Assembly: GCA_038030265.1 (NCBI GenBank)
Contig: CM075940.1
Location: forward strand, 13,950,001-14,014,000
DNA length: 64,000 nucleotides
Origin: Corythucha ciliata
Lineage: Eukaryota > Arthropoda > Insecta > Hemiptera > Tingidae
Direction: 5' to 3'
Below the pieces are notes generated by a model. It worked only from the letters and a program-made list of their open reading frames with translations, did no database searches and was not told where the DNA came from. A program made the position numbers and the translations under genes. How positions within the stretch are numbered: the stretch's first letter is position 1; the number at the start of each line of letters is the position of its first letter. Below, one piece after another: positions 23,201-33,819 of the stretch.

Positions 23201-26200
23201 TTGTACGCGAATTCTCAATTGGGTGCCTTGAGAACTAGCAGAAACTGAAGATTAGCGATTTTTTTTCTATTTGAACCGCGAAGTGGGCTCCAGAGGCCAC
23301 GAATTGGTAAATTACTCAATTTCACATGTGAACTTGCTCTCAACAAGAAACGATTTTTGTCATTTATACCGCGAAAATTGGCCGCGGATTCCACGAATCG
23401 GTGTATAATTCTTACTTTTAGCTCTATATGAGGAGGTTTTCTTAATTGCACCTCTGCTCCCGGGCAGAAGCGGCCCGCCGCTGAAGTTAATAAAACCCGG
23501 ATCGGAACCAAAGTAGCTCTGGTAAGGCTGAAGGTCTGAGGTCAAGGAATTCACGGCTAGAGTGGAGAAAATCGCTAATTCCCTTAAAATGGGGGAAAAT
23601 CGCTAATTTGCCGATATGAAATTGAGAAGAAGCGCTGACGTGTTCGCGGTTAAATGGGAAAAAACGCCCATTTGCGGCTTCTGAAGGTAATTTCGAAGGG
23701 TTTTTGTCGAATTGCCGGCCTCGGTCGGTGACGATTCGATGGGGGACTCCGTAGCGTGAGATCCACTCTCTGAGAAAGGTGTCGGCGACAGTTTCAGCCT
23801 TAATGTCTCGAATGGGAATTGCTTCGGGCCGGGGGGGGGGAGAATGTAGCGCATGTTTTCAGACTGGGGAAGAGGACCGACGATATCGAGATGGACACAC
23901 TGAAAACGGGCGTCGACAGAGGGAAACGTTCCAGGAGGGCTATTTGTATGTCGTCCGACTTTGGGCCTTTGGCACTGAAGGCAAGCTTTAGCCCACAATT
24001 TGGAATCGCGTTCTATACCTGGCCAGACGAAGCGTTCACGAACGAGTAGCGAAGTGCGTTTCGGAGAAGGGTGTGCGGCGTTGTAGACGAGACGGAAAAC
24101 TTTATGGCGGAGAGGGGAAGGAATGAAAACACGATTTCTTTCATCGCAATAAAGGTATGTGGCGAGGCCTGGAATCAATTCTCGGCGGGGTTTGAGAGAG
24201 TTTGCAGGGGATTTGAGGAGATTTTTCAGTTCGTCGCCGTTTTCTTGAATTTTGGCAACTTTGGCGAAATCGAAAAGGTTAATGGTTTCGAGTCTGAACA
24301 TGAAATCGGCTATCACATTATCCTTACCACTGATGTGACGAATGTCGGTCGTGAATTGTGAAATAAATTCCAAGTGACGGAACTGGCGAGGTGACGCTTT
24401 TTCGAGATTCTGAGAGAAAGCAAAAGAAAGCGGTTTATGGTCCATGTAAACTGTTAAGTTTTGACCTTCTACAAAGTGTCGAAAATGTTTGATCGATGCA
24501 TAAATTGCGAGAAGTTCTTTGTCGTATGTGCTATAACGAGTTTCCGTGTGGGTCAGTTTTCTGGAGAAAACAGCCAACGGCCTTGCCATGTCTGATGCGT
24601 CAACTTGAAGGAGTAAAGGACAGTCCGGCTTCGGGTGAGCCAGAAGGATAGCGTTGGCGAGGGTTTTGAGACAATCGTCGTATGCTTGACTCAAATCGGA
24701 ATTCCAGGTGATGAAGCGTTGTCGTTTTTTCAATCTCTGAGGGCGTTGTGAAGTTTTACTTGGGACCAGGCCACTTGACGGGGAAAACGCCGATAGAAAT
24801 TGATTGTACCTAAAAAACGACACAAGGCCCGGAAGGTGGACGGTCGGCAGGCATGTCTGTACGCGCTGAAGGCAGAGGAGCTGTGACTGACGGAGTGATT
24901 CGAAAACCGAGAAAATCGATTTCTTCTACGCCGAAAACACATTTTCGGGATTAAGTGTGGGATTAAGGCAGATTCCGTAATCTTTGAATCGTTGGAACAC
25001 AATGAAAGGTGTTCTTCGTGTTCCTCTGGAGACGTTGAAGCGACCAGGACGTCATCGAAGTATGTGAAGACGAGCGGGAGGTCTCGAAGAACTTCGTCCA
25101 TGAATCGCTGAAAAGTCTGGGCGGCATTTATCAGACTGAAAATCATCATTGGGGAGTTGGATCGGTCCGTGAGGAACACTCCTAAATTTGAAGCCTTCAA
25201 TGAAGAAGAGGAGCTATTGTCAAATTATTTAAAGCGCCTCGATTTATTCTTCAATTTAAATGATGTCGAAGATGGCAAAAAAGTTCAGTTCTTATTAACC
25301 AACGTTGGAGCTCGAATTTATGGAACTTTAAAAAATATTTTATTACCAGAGTCACCTGTCATTCGACGGCTTGAAAAAGGTCTTAGTCGACCATTTCCAG
25401 CCTTAAAAGTCAATAATTTTCGAACGGTGTTTGTTTTTTAAACGAGTCCAGAAGTATGATGAAGGAATTTGCCATCGAAATCAAGAAAATGGCCTCTATG
25501 TGTGAACTCGGAGGGTCCTTGAATGACCCGCTTCGGGACAGGCTGATTAGTGGCTTGAGAAATCACGAAATTCAGAGGATTTTAATGTCGGAAGATCGTT
25601 TAAATTTCCACGAGGCATATGCGAAAGCCCTTCAGCTGGAATCAATATCGAAAGAGGTTATTTCCCTTCGTAATATCGGCGAAGAATCGTTCAGCTCCAA
25701 CACTTGTATAGTTAAAAAAGGGAATACTTTTCGTCAATGGAAAGACAAAGGAATGTCTTAGTGTAAGCACTGCGGAAAATTTGGCCACGACTCAAAGAAA
25801 TTTTATTTTGCAGGAGCGTCGTGTCATAATTGTAATGAAAAAGGACATATTTCAAAAGTTTGTCGAAAACAAGGAATTCACTCGCTAAAGGGAACGTCGT
25901 CAAGAGTCGAAGATGAATAGGAGCATGCTGCTGAATTTGTTTTTTCAGACGGCGAACTGGCTCACATCAATGCAGTAAACAATAAGCTAATTTTGTCTAT
26001 CAATATTCCTCTTGAAATAAACGGGGAGTGGATGTCAATGGTTTTAGACACGGGGGCCCCAAGAATGTTTACGCTGATCATTTTTCATCGTGTCCTTTAA
26101 GAAAATGTGTTATCCAGCTGTCGTCTTACGGGGGTCAGCCTCTTCGGGTTAGCGGAGAAATTGACGTTTTGGTTCAGTATAACAACGTGAATGTGAAACT

Positions 26201-29200
26201 GCCTTTAGTAGTGATTGACGTTAATCACCACTCTTCGCAACCCATACTTTTGGGTAGAAATTGGTTGGAACCTCTTGGCATTCAAATCACGGATGGACGG
26301 GCATCAATTTATCGGGTTTCATATGACGATTCTAGTTTGGAATTTGCCATCGAAATCAATGAAATGGCCTGTATGTGTGAATTCGGAGGGTCCTTGAATG
26401 ACGCGCTTCGGGACAGGCTGATTAGTGGCTAATCAAATAAATTTTTCGAAAAGTATTTTACGGTGTTCGATGGTACCATAAAATCGATTAAAGGAGTAAA
26501 GGCAACAATAGTTTTGAAGGATAACGCTCGTCCAATTTTTTGTAAGTCTCGTCCCGTTCCCTTTGCTCTGCGTCAGTTGGTAGAAAACGAAATTTTCTCA
26601 TGGGTAAAAGATGATATAGTTTATCCGGTCAAAAGCTCCGAATGGGCGACACCTCTGGTGTGTGTCCCCAAATACCAAGGAAAGAAGGTTCGACTGTGTG
26701 CAGATTTTAAAGTTACCTCAAATAAAGCCGTTCAAGTGGAACACTACCCACTCACCACTGGTGAAGATATTTTCGCGTCCCTCGAAGGAAGTACTTATTT
26801 CTCTAAAATAGATTTAACGTCAGCGTATTTACAGCTGGAAATTGATGAAAATTTTCAACATTTATTGACGATCAATACCCACCTCGGTCTATTTAGAAGC
26901 AAAAAATTATTATTCGGGCTCAGCAATGCGCCATCTTTGTTTCAGTTGGTAATGGACACGATGTTGAAGGACCTTCCCGACGTCCGAGCTTACTTGGATG
27001 ACATTTTAATTTTCGGGGAGTCAAAGGAACTTTGCATACAGCGGACAGACCAAGTTTTAAAACGTCTCCAGGAGTATCACGTTCGAGCTAATAAAAGTAA
27101 AACCGTGCTAGTAGTCCCAGAGCTAGTTTTTCTAGGGCATAAATTAAGCGCTCGTGGTATCGAACCAACCGAAGAGTCTATCAAAGCGATCAAGGAGGTA
27201 GCAGTTGTAACTCAATTGAAGTCTTTTTTGGGTTTGTTAAATGTTTATGGACGGTTTTTGCCCCGTCTTTCCACAATACTGCATCCTCTTCATTGTCTGT
27301 TACAAAAAGACTGGAAATGGAATTGGACGAAGGCTTGCCAGAATGCTTTCATGAAATGTAAGCAATTAATAATGAATTGTGGAGTGCTTATGCCGTTTCA
27401 GTCGAAGCTTCCTCTCCAAGTGACAGCAGATGCATCTTTGTACGGAATTGGTGGGGTGATGTCGCATGTCATGCCCGATGGTTCAACTCAGCCCATCGCA
27501 TATGCTTCGAGAACATTGAGTAAAAGCGAAAAGAATTATGCTCATATCCAGAAGGAAGCACTAGCCCTGGTCTTTTGTGTAAAAAAAAATCATAATTACC
27601 TGTACGGGAGAGAATTTGACTTAGTTTCAGATCACAGACCACTCTCGTTTTTATTGAAGGAGACAAAAGCGGTTCCCAGAATCGCAGGGGCGCGTTTACA
27701 AATCGGGCTTTACTTCTGTCGGCATATCGTTATAGGCTACGATACAGGAAAGGAACAGAAATGTGGGAGGCCGATGCTTTGTCGCGGCTACCACGGAAGA
27801 ATACGGTCGACGACAATGTTATTTCTTTCTTTGCTCCATGGAATGCCTTGCCTATAACTTCTCAAAAAATAGCTATGGAAACAAGAGCAGATCCGGTTCT
27901 CGAGAAAGTTTACAGCTACACAATCGATGGTTGGCCTTGTGACAACGATTTGTCACCAGATTTACTCATTTTCAAAAGGAAAAGTTGCGAACTTTCTACA
28001 GAAGACGAGTGCCTCGTTTGGGGTAATCGAGTAGTCGTACCGTCAAAGTTAAGGGGTGAAGTATTGAAAATGCTCCACCAGGAGCATCCTGGAATGTTTC
28101 GTATGAAAGAATTAGCGCGAAGCTACGTGTGGTGGCCTAAAATAGACTCTGATATTGAAGGCGTAATCAAGTCATGCACCACCTGCCAGTTTTCTCGGCC
28201 AGCTCAAAGGATGAAAACAGCTTTCTCGTGGCCTCAAGCGACAAGGAAATGGCAGAGGGTGCACTTGGATTTTGCAGAAAAAAATAAAAAAAAATTTCTG
28301 ATTCTCTCGGATTCATTTTCAAAATGGATGGAAGTGATCGTTATGAGCAGAACTACGGCATCGTTGACAGTGGAGAAAATTAGGTCTGTTTTTGCCAACT
28401 TTGGTTGTCCGTTGTCTGTGGACCTCCATTTCACTCGGCAGAATTTTCAAGTTTTTTGAATTCAAATGGCATCCAACATTTGTTTTCTCCACCGTACCAT
28501 CCAAAGTCAAACGGTGCGGCTGAAGCTGCAGTGAAAATCTTCAAGACAAATCTTTTACGTCAGCTTTCTGAAGGGAATAAAGACAGATCTCTTCAGCATC
28601 GTGTGGATTGCTTTTTGTTCGCTTACAGGAATACTCCTCACACAGCAACGGGACGTTCTTCGGCGGAACTTTTGCTTGGCTACAAGCCAAGAAGCCGACT
28701 AACCTTATTGAAACCGCAGCCTTCGGCCAAGGGAAGTCAAAAAAAACGGAAGCTTGGAAAAATAATTCCTCTTTTTATGAAATTAAAGAAAAGTATTGGT
28801 CAGGAACCGTGATGGCCTTGCAGGATGGTCTCGAGGATTTATTGAAGAAATGGTTAGTCCAGCGACCTACGTCGTGAAAGACGCTATGGGAAAACGTTTC
28901 GTTTATGTGGACTCCTTGAAAAAGTCTCATCTCCCAGATGAATCCTCGAAGGAGGAGAAATATCCTTGAAAAAGTCGGGGAGGAGTGTTATATATTTTAT
29001 AAGTCATATGTGGACAGTTTAGAGATTGCGTGATTAAGTAAAAAACCAAATAATTAACTCTCTCTTATTTTCGAGTTAACAAGCGTTTGTGAGACCTAAC
29101 AAGCTTGAAACTCACAATTTCGCTGATTAGTCACCGAAACTTTCAATATCGTTGTCTACGAGTATGTAGCCCTGAAACTTCAAATTTATTTGAGTGATCA

Positions 29201-30082
29201 GGCGGTCGCCTGATACATCTGGATGCATCATTGTAACATTAATGTGATCGATGAACGAACTGAATGAAATATATTGCCCCCGCCTTCTTAGGCGCGGTAA
29301 TATAAAGCATTCAACCTCGTTACCAGGGTGGACAAATAAACCGATCATAAGGAGGCGGGTGGGAATCTCGCGTCCTGGGGGTCAACCATGAGCTAGCGTA
29401 AAAATACCGTCAAAACGCGGTATCTATGGCGTTACAACATTATTTGTGATAGAGCGTCGAGCAGGGTTGACCCCTGGAGGTCAACCATGAGCTAGCGTTA
29501 AAAAGTAACGAAAGCGGTAACTAAGGACGCTCTATCACAAATAATGTTGTAACGCCATAGATACCGCGATTGACGGGATTTTTACGCTAGTTCATGGTTG
29601 ACCCATAGCCATCACTGGGGGGGGGGGGGGTTGATAGACGCCGCTGCATGATGCAATACATTGAAATAAATAGTAAAGATCAAACATGCTGGTGTTGCTA
29701 TTCACACTAGGAACGTCGCCGTTGCCCCGTAGAGGTGGGTCTTGGACAAACCTTTTTCGCCTGTTCGGCATCCGAGGAGTATGTACTCGTACCGCAATCC
29801 TCGCTCAAGGAGGGCACACACTTTTCATACTGAATGATAGCGTCCTGCCCGTCCGTCTGATTATTTTGATGCGAATAGCATTCGTAGGGCAGACGTTGGC
29901 AAGACCTCCAGCCATTAAAAAACTTTTAGAGAGAATGAAATAGTCAAAAAGACCCTTTGAGGGCCCTGTGTTCTGGCGTTCGCAGCCCTTCTTTAAAATT
30001 ATGAAATACTTGACTCACCGTCCAATTTGACCAGTTCATTGAAGTTGAAGCCCTCCGAATCGAACGAGCTCTCACAATCCAT
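17250..30082 (-). CDS. SREBP: Sterol regulatory element-binding protein (SREBP)
   Basis: Membrane-bound bHLH-zip factor controlling lipid synthesis genes. Fourteen exons: 30082-30019, 21264-20657, 20600-20459, 20396-20206, 20135-19884, 19825-19406, 19335-19154, 19082-18843, 18778-18592, 18535-18379, 18218-17932, 17873-17730, 17669-17534, 17464-17250; 3225 nt, 1074 aa, near the 1100-1150 aa of family members. The acidic N-terminus (exons 1-2) has [11 protein letters not shown]. The bHLH at about 305-370 carries HNAIERRYR with the SREBP-specific Tyr, followed by a zipper. The S2P region DQSRMALC opens the first membrane segment (about 437-458), ending FNPF. A lumenal loop and second membrane segment (about 505-530) follow, then the SCAP-binding C-terminal domain. 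Exon 1 is assigned because its ATG, acidic peptide and phase-1 donor fit the phase-1 acceptor at 21264. Intron 1 is full of transposable elements. Confidence 0.93.
21265..23690. repeat. Satellite-filled proximal part of SREBP intron 1
   Basis: Family A units run in plus orientation at about 21480-22060, in minus orientation at about 22320-22420 and 22860-23430, and in plus again near 23540-23690. A family D array (inverted) lies at 22500-22760. A sequence at 22232 (CAGTGGCGTACCTACACC) resembles the right end of the 41230-43935 element. No exon is needed here to keep the SREBP frame. Confidence 0.7.
22500..22760 (-). repeat. Minisatellite family D, inverted array
   Basis: Tandem copies of a TTGCTGTGGTTGGAGCTTT-like unit, the reverse complement of the arrays at 5880-6090 and 7640-7890. 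The 108-residue open frame across it is a translation of the repeat. Confidence 0.75.
23690..25156 (-). mobile_element. Decayed Ty3/Gypsy retrotransposon fragment (pol)
   Basis: Read on the minus strand, it starts inside reverse transcriptase: [20 protein letters not shown], then the catalytic YFDDVLVAS near 25050. The RT connection region is frameshifted. RNase H follows ([27 protein letters not shown]), then the integrase zinc-binding region (CLQCQRP) and core (HLDIVGPLP). A C-run at about 23831-23840 (minus sense) breaks the frame inside the core; downstream in another frame TDRGRQFD marks the second integrase Asp. The element lacks LTRs, gag, protease and the 5' part of RT. It lies inside SREBP intron 1 in the same orientation as the host gene and is non-functional. 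Confidence 0.85.
25157..25920 (+). pseudogene. gag: Gypsy gag remnant with zinc knuckles
   Basis: Structural protein remnant. It opens with [19 protein letters not shown], typical of invertebrate Gypsy Gag. A frame change near 25440 and a TAG at 25759 interrupt it. Past the stop, two CCHC zinc knuckles are recognisable: [14 protein letters not shown], in which the last Cys is replaced by Phe, and an intact [15 protein letters not shown] 92-bp piece of this gene (25464-25555) is duplicated at 26339-26430. Confidence 0.75.
26030..26330 (+). pseudogene. Gypsy aspartic protease remnant
   Basis: The catalytic triplet appears as VLDTGAP near 26040. The frame shifts just after it, and the rest of the domain continues in the neighbouring frame, ending in the flap-proximal motif [11 protein letters not shown] near 26250. 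The order (after the zinc knuckles, before RT) supports the call. Inactive. Confidence 0.7.
26339..26430 (+). repeat. 92-bp internal duplication of gag
   Basis: It nearly matches 25464-25555 (same sense, a few substitutions), beginning GGAATTTGCCATCGAAATCA and ending ATTAGTGGCT. It is fused after the protease and followed by a stop. Confidence 0.9.
26463..27857 (+). pseudogene. pol: Gypsy reverse transcriptase-RNase H remnant
   Basis: A long open frame with the RT motifs in order: [38 protein letters not shown], and the catalytic YLDD in [10 protein letters not shown] near 26990. Then come FLGH and [13 protein letters not shown] of the connection region, and RNase H with [11 protein letters not shown] and DHRPLSFLL. 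Homology leaves this frame at about 27690-27760 through a frameshift and resumes in the frame beginning 27761. The RT active site itself is intact. Confidence 0.85.
27761..28930 (+). pseudogene. Gypsy integrase remnant
   Basis: The end of the RNase H-integrase linker ([10 protein letters not shown]) is followed by an HHCC zinc finger ([14 protein letters not shown]) and the core with the first Asp (VHLDFAEK). At about 28407-28420 the segment that should carry the second catalytic Asp is missing: coding passes from GCPLSV straight to GPPFHS with a frame change. The Glu region [14 protein letters not shown] is present, then [11 protein letters not shown] and LLLGYKPRS. The deletion inactivates it. 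Confidence 0.8.
29100..29306 (-). repeat. Dispersed repeat, inverted relative to the copy at 53101-53331
   Basis: AAGCTTGAAACTCACAA, CACCGAAACTTTCAATATC, GAAACTTCAAATTTATTT and the ATGCATCATTGTAACAT stretch reappear in the same order as the reverse complement at 53101-53331. The copy there has extra sequence with a G-run. It truncates the Gypsy LTR. Confidence 0.8.
29378..29604. mobile_element. Foldback element with arms of about 80 bp
   Basis: Left arm 29378-29459 and right arm 29526-29604 are near-perfect inverted copies starting GGGTCAACCATGA. The 66-bp loop contains GGGTTGACCCCTGGAGGTCA and another copy of the terminal motif. Sequence on both sides matches an uninterrupted copy at 55270-55325, so the foldback appears to be an insertion. 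No transposase is encoded. Confidence 0.85.
29640..30018. other. Distal end of SREBP intron 1
   Basis: No repeat family was recognised. An 85-codon open frame at 29686-29943 has no recognised similarity and is probably chance. Confidence 0.4.
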
Positions 30083-30290
30083 TAACACAGTTTTAATTGC
30101 GGCAATAATTTAACAAAATTATGAAATAATTCCAATGACAGCCAGCATTGGTGCGACGTTGATCTCGAGTGATAAGATCCAAGAGTTTTTAGGCGAGTAT
30201 CACATGATCTTAAAGCACCAATAGAAATCTTTGTGGCGGGGGTAATTCCGACTCACTCGCCCGCCTATCACTACCCCCACCGAAAAATAT
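30083..30290 (-). promoter_or_regulatory. Putative SREBP promoter region
   Basis: Directly 5' of the SREBP start codon there are three CCAAT-type boxes (CCAATGACAGCCAGCATTGG at 30132-30151, which carries opposing CCAAT/ATTGG, and CACCAATAG near 30217), an E-box ATCACATGAT at about 30199-30208, and an SRE-like ATCACTACCCCCAC at about 30268-30281. NF-Y plus SREBP sites control mammalian SREBF promoters. Function here is inference. Confidence 0.35.
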
Positions 30291-31050
30291 ACCTTTGACG
30301 ATGGAGTTGTCAGTGGTGACATTGTACACAGAAAATATGCTTTTCAAGCAAAATTACTTTTAAATGACGCTGCTTTAAATAATATAGAACGATTGCATCA
30401 CTCGTTTCTATGTTTGCTACGCCTCCGGACTACATAATACCAAAATATGAGCTAACCGACACCTTGTCCTTGCCGTAGAAACCACCCAGCGGTTTGCTCT
30501 CATGGACTTACGAGATTGTACTAATTTAACAATCATTTTTGTAAATTATCTGGTTTGCTACGATTAAATCTAGGAAGATCATTACTATTAATAGCATTCT
30601 TTCATTGATGCACCCCGGGATATCCAGGAGCCCGGGAGCTGCCCGTAGTCTGAAACGCTGGCTGTCAGAGGTTTCACGAGAAAGGTTCACCTAGCAAGCC
30701 TTCCTTGAATCGTTAACAGAAGTTTGCTTTGTTTGTCTCAAATTTGGTGTCAATGGCTCATTTTTTGTTTATAAGCCGCAATATCCATCAAGTAGCACCC
30801 TTTATTCATTCGGAAAAAGACTTTAATTGACTGTGCTAGCTGAAGGTAAGGATTGTCGCCAGTGGCGGATCTTGGATTTTATCTTGAATGATCGCTTCTA
30901 GTCCGCTTAAGCCACATATTTTCCAATTTTAGCAACGAATGAACTCTTTATCTACGTTACGGGATTTAGCTATAAGCAAACGCTGATCCAGGATTTCCTT
31001 AAGGGAGAGGCTTGGGAAATTGTGTGCTTCGCTCTACTAAAGACTTGACA
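30290..31050. other. Gene-free stretch upstream of SREBP
   Basis: No coding region is supported. CCAGTGGCGGATCTTGG at about 30860 resembles the conserved end of a non-autonomous DNA transposon. Confidence 0.4.
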
Positions 31051-31530
31051 ACCATTCACTGCCTAAAAATGGCTAAACTAGCTATTCCCACCATAAAAAC
31101 GACTTAATAACTGTCTATAATCGCGCCGCAAAATGGCTAAACTGGCTATTTGTGCCCTAAAAATTGGCAATTAGGTATCTCTCTAAAAATAGCCAAAATG
31201 ACTTCACACGCTCAAAAAAATGGCTAAACTGACGAACATGACCCAACAGGTGATTCCTGTCCTGAAGGCTGTGAAATTTCTGCGCCAAGAATGGTCAAAC
31301 TATTACCATTCGTGCCTTAGACTTTACGGGACTACTATGCACGCTGAAAATATCCAAATTGGTTGATGATGGCTGAGCTGGCTTTACGTGCTGTGGTCCA
31401 AAAATCTTTGAACTGACGATTCGCGCACTTTAACACGCTTAAATAAATTATTCCCGCCCTGAAAATGGCAAAATCGACCAGTCTCGCGCTAAAAATTGCC
31501 TAACTGACTATTCTCGCCTTGGTATGACGT
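31050..31530 (-). repeat. Satellite family B, inverted block
   Basis: Degenerate units such as CTAAAAATGGCTAAACTG with GCGC/CACGC flanks repeat at about 32-35 bp, the reverse complement of the blocks at 4530 and 7900. Confidence 0.7.
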
Positions 31531-31539
31531 CCTGTTCGC

Positions 31540-32390
31540 GCCCGATATAAATGAAAAAAAAAAAAAACGCTGCGAATTATCGAACAATGCCTTATTATTT
31601 CGACTATTTAATTGATAGGATGAACTAAAAGTAGATACATACAACATTTGTACTGGAGCTTGTCTAAACGACATGCAAGCATGTGTATGTATATGTATGT
31701 TACGGTAATGTTGCAAATGCGTTTAATGACATTATCAACTGGTTAATAACATTATTAACCATCCAAGTCGGCTGTTCTCGACATTAACCTCTAGGAATTT
31801 TTATTAAAGTTCATGTTATCAACATCACCCACTTATTTCGTCAATACCCTATCGTCAATAGTTTTTAATAATTCATCACAATCGTATTCACACCATTAAC
31901 CGAGCGCTTCGGGTATTGCTGTTGTTACCTGGTCATCGGTCGTCGGTTTACCTTACCTGGCTATTTTCATTATTGTAAACAACCGATTTGCATCGTTAAC
32001 CATAACATAGCGGTTGAGGGCGTTCCGAGATACACGACTGGAGTTTTAAATTCTTATATTTATTGCATCGCACTCCCCTCCGTTATTTTCCGTTTCAAGT
32101 TGCGTGTAAAATCCAAATCCGCAATAATAAAAAAGTCTGTCAGCCGTTTTGGTCTTTATCCGCTGTAGGATGAATAGAAATATCTCCAATTTCGTACACT
32201 TTGCCACGAAATTTGGTATTTTTCTGTCGGTCCTGCAGCGAATAAGAGCCAGGACGGCGGACGAACTTTTTTTTTCAGATTTGGATTCTACGCACATTGA
32301 AACGTAAAACTACAAATTTTGAGGGTGGGGGGCTCAAACAAAATTTTGTGCGATACGATTACAAAGACTTATTATTGAGAAATAATAAGT
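31540..32390. other. Gene-free AT-rich stretch
   Basis: It contains a short ATGTATGT-type microsatellite near 31680 and repeated ATTAACC motifs (about 31730-32010). No gene is supported. Confidence 0.4.
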
Positions 32391-32394
32391 CAAA

Positions 32395-32620
32395 AAAATC
32401 TCATTGACTATGCGCCATAAAAATGGCCAAACTGGCTACTCAAGCCATGCATTTGGCAAAACTGGCTCTATGCGCACTAAAAATAGCCCAACTGCGCGAT
32501 TCGCGGCTTGAAAGCGACTAAACTGACGATTTGTGTTCTGAGAATATCAATATCACGCTGAACATAGTCAGATAGTTAGAGCCGTAAAAATAGTCAAATT
32601 GGCTATTCACGGCCTAAAAT
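32395..32620 (-). repeat. Satellite family B, short inverted block
   Basis: Units like GCCATAAAAATGGCCAAACT repeat degenerately. The block ends at a transposon-like terminus, GCAGGGCCGTTTTTAGAGGG, at about 32626. Confidence 0.6.
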
Positions 32621-32779
32621 TGGAAGCAGGGCCGTTTTTAGAGGGTAGGCAGAGTAGGCGACCGCCTAGGGGCCCCCGGCTTGGAATACAAATAATTACA
32701 AAATAATCGTTCAGGAGTTACACTCGGCATAATTTTTACAATTTTGAGGCACTTCAACAGCCCAAGCCCAGAAAATAAT

Positions 32780-33165
32780 GATTTTGAATGGAGAGAAAAT
32801 CCGGGAAATTTTGGTTTTACAGAGCTCAAAATCCGAATAATTTGGTTTTTAAAGAATTCAGCCCCGCGAAATTTGATTTTCCAACCATGAAAATCCGCGA
32901 AATTGGCTTTGAAGGCGCCTTATCCACAAAAAGGGGCCTTGAAAGATCCAAACATGTGAAAGTGAAATTGGCGTATTTGAGCCATTCACCCGAAATGTCC
33001 ATTTTAAATCCAAGAAATTTGGTTGCTAAAGTGGACCAAACCGTGGGTTTTAAAAGAAGAGAAGTCTTCCCAATTGACGCTTTAAAGGGGCGAATCCTGG
33101 AAATTCGATTTTTAAAGATCCCGCGAAACTGTCTCGCGGAAACCTCGCGAAATTGTCTTTTGTAG
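32780..33165 (-). repeat. Satellite family C block
   Basis: Degenerate units with CCGCGAAATTTGGTTTT and AAAATCCG cores at about 30 bp. The 125-residue open frame over it reflects the repeat, not a gene. Confidence 0.55.
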
Positions 33166-33303
33166 AAGACGTAATTTCGAAATTGGGATGTTGAAGGATC
33201 TCTCGGTACGAAACTTGAACGTGTTTCGAACGACGTGTCTCAATGGAGACCACTCTTACTGTGCTTGCAGTCTGCCTCTGCAGTTCGACAATTTTCCACT
33301 TTC

Positions 33304-33347
33304 GATTATATATTATATTATAGTATAATATTATTATTATATATTAT
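33304..33347. repeat. AT-rich imperfect palindrome
   Basis: A TATATTATATTATAGTATAA-type low-complexity run with dyad symmetry. Confidence 0.6.
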
Positions 33348-33819
33348 ATCGGGTACCGGCCAAGTTTGTGAACATTCCCCGTCCAAGTCCTTCGTTTCAG
33401 CCGCTCATTTGGGGCACTTTTGACGGCTACAGAGCCGAACAGACAGGTAATTTCACTGGCCGGACTAGCAAAATATCCTTTCCATAAAAGTGCAAAATAG
33501 GTACTGTTCGGTTTAATTAATCTGCTACTAATCGCAAAAAAATCCCGCAGTTTCATGACTGAATCGCCATTTTTGAACATCATTAATTTTATTGACAAAT
33601 GGTCTGTTTTGGGGGGCTTTTTGGATTTTTTTGTACGTTGCAACTGTCTTGGGGTTGAAGAATTTTCATAATGAAGGCAAAGAAACGAAAAATCTACCCC
33701 CACTTGTTTTATTTGAACTATCGTGACCGTGGTTTCGGCAAAGCCATTATTTTCAAACGAGTCAACGAATAAAACACAACCGGTGTTGATATAGAGTCAA
33801 TTTTTGCAATTTTTCAGGG

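Larger units (their letters stand above)
25157..29099 (+). mobile_element. Decayed Ty3/Gypsy retrotransposon, nearly full length internally
   Basis: Order on plus: gag (25157-25761), zinc knuckles (about 25760-25880), protease (about 26030-26330), RT/RNase H (26463-27700), integrase (27761-28900), then a purine-rich tract and TGTTATATAT near 28987, which looks like the start of a short 3' LTR. The putative LTR is cut at about 29100 by another dispersed repeat. No 5' LTR or primer-binding site is visible because gag abuts the oppositely oriented element. Several frameshifts and stops show that it is dead. It lies in SREBP intron 1, antisense to the gene. Confidence 0.85.

Noticed and set aside
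24071..24361. Plus-strand open frames over 23779-24361
   Set aside because: They are antisense to clear RNase H and integrase coding sequence of the Gypsy remnant.
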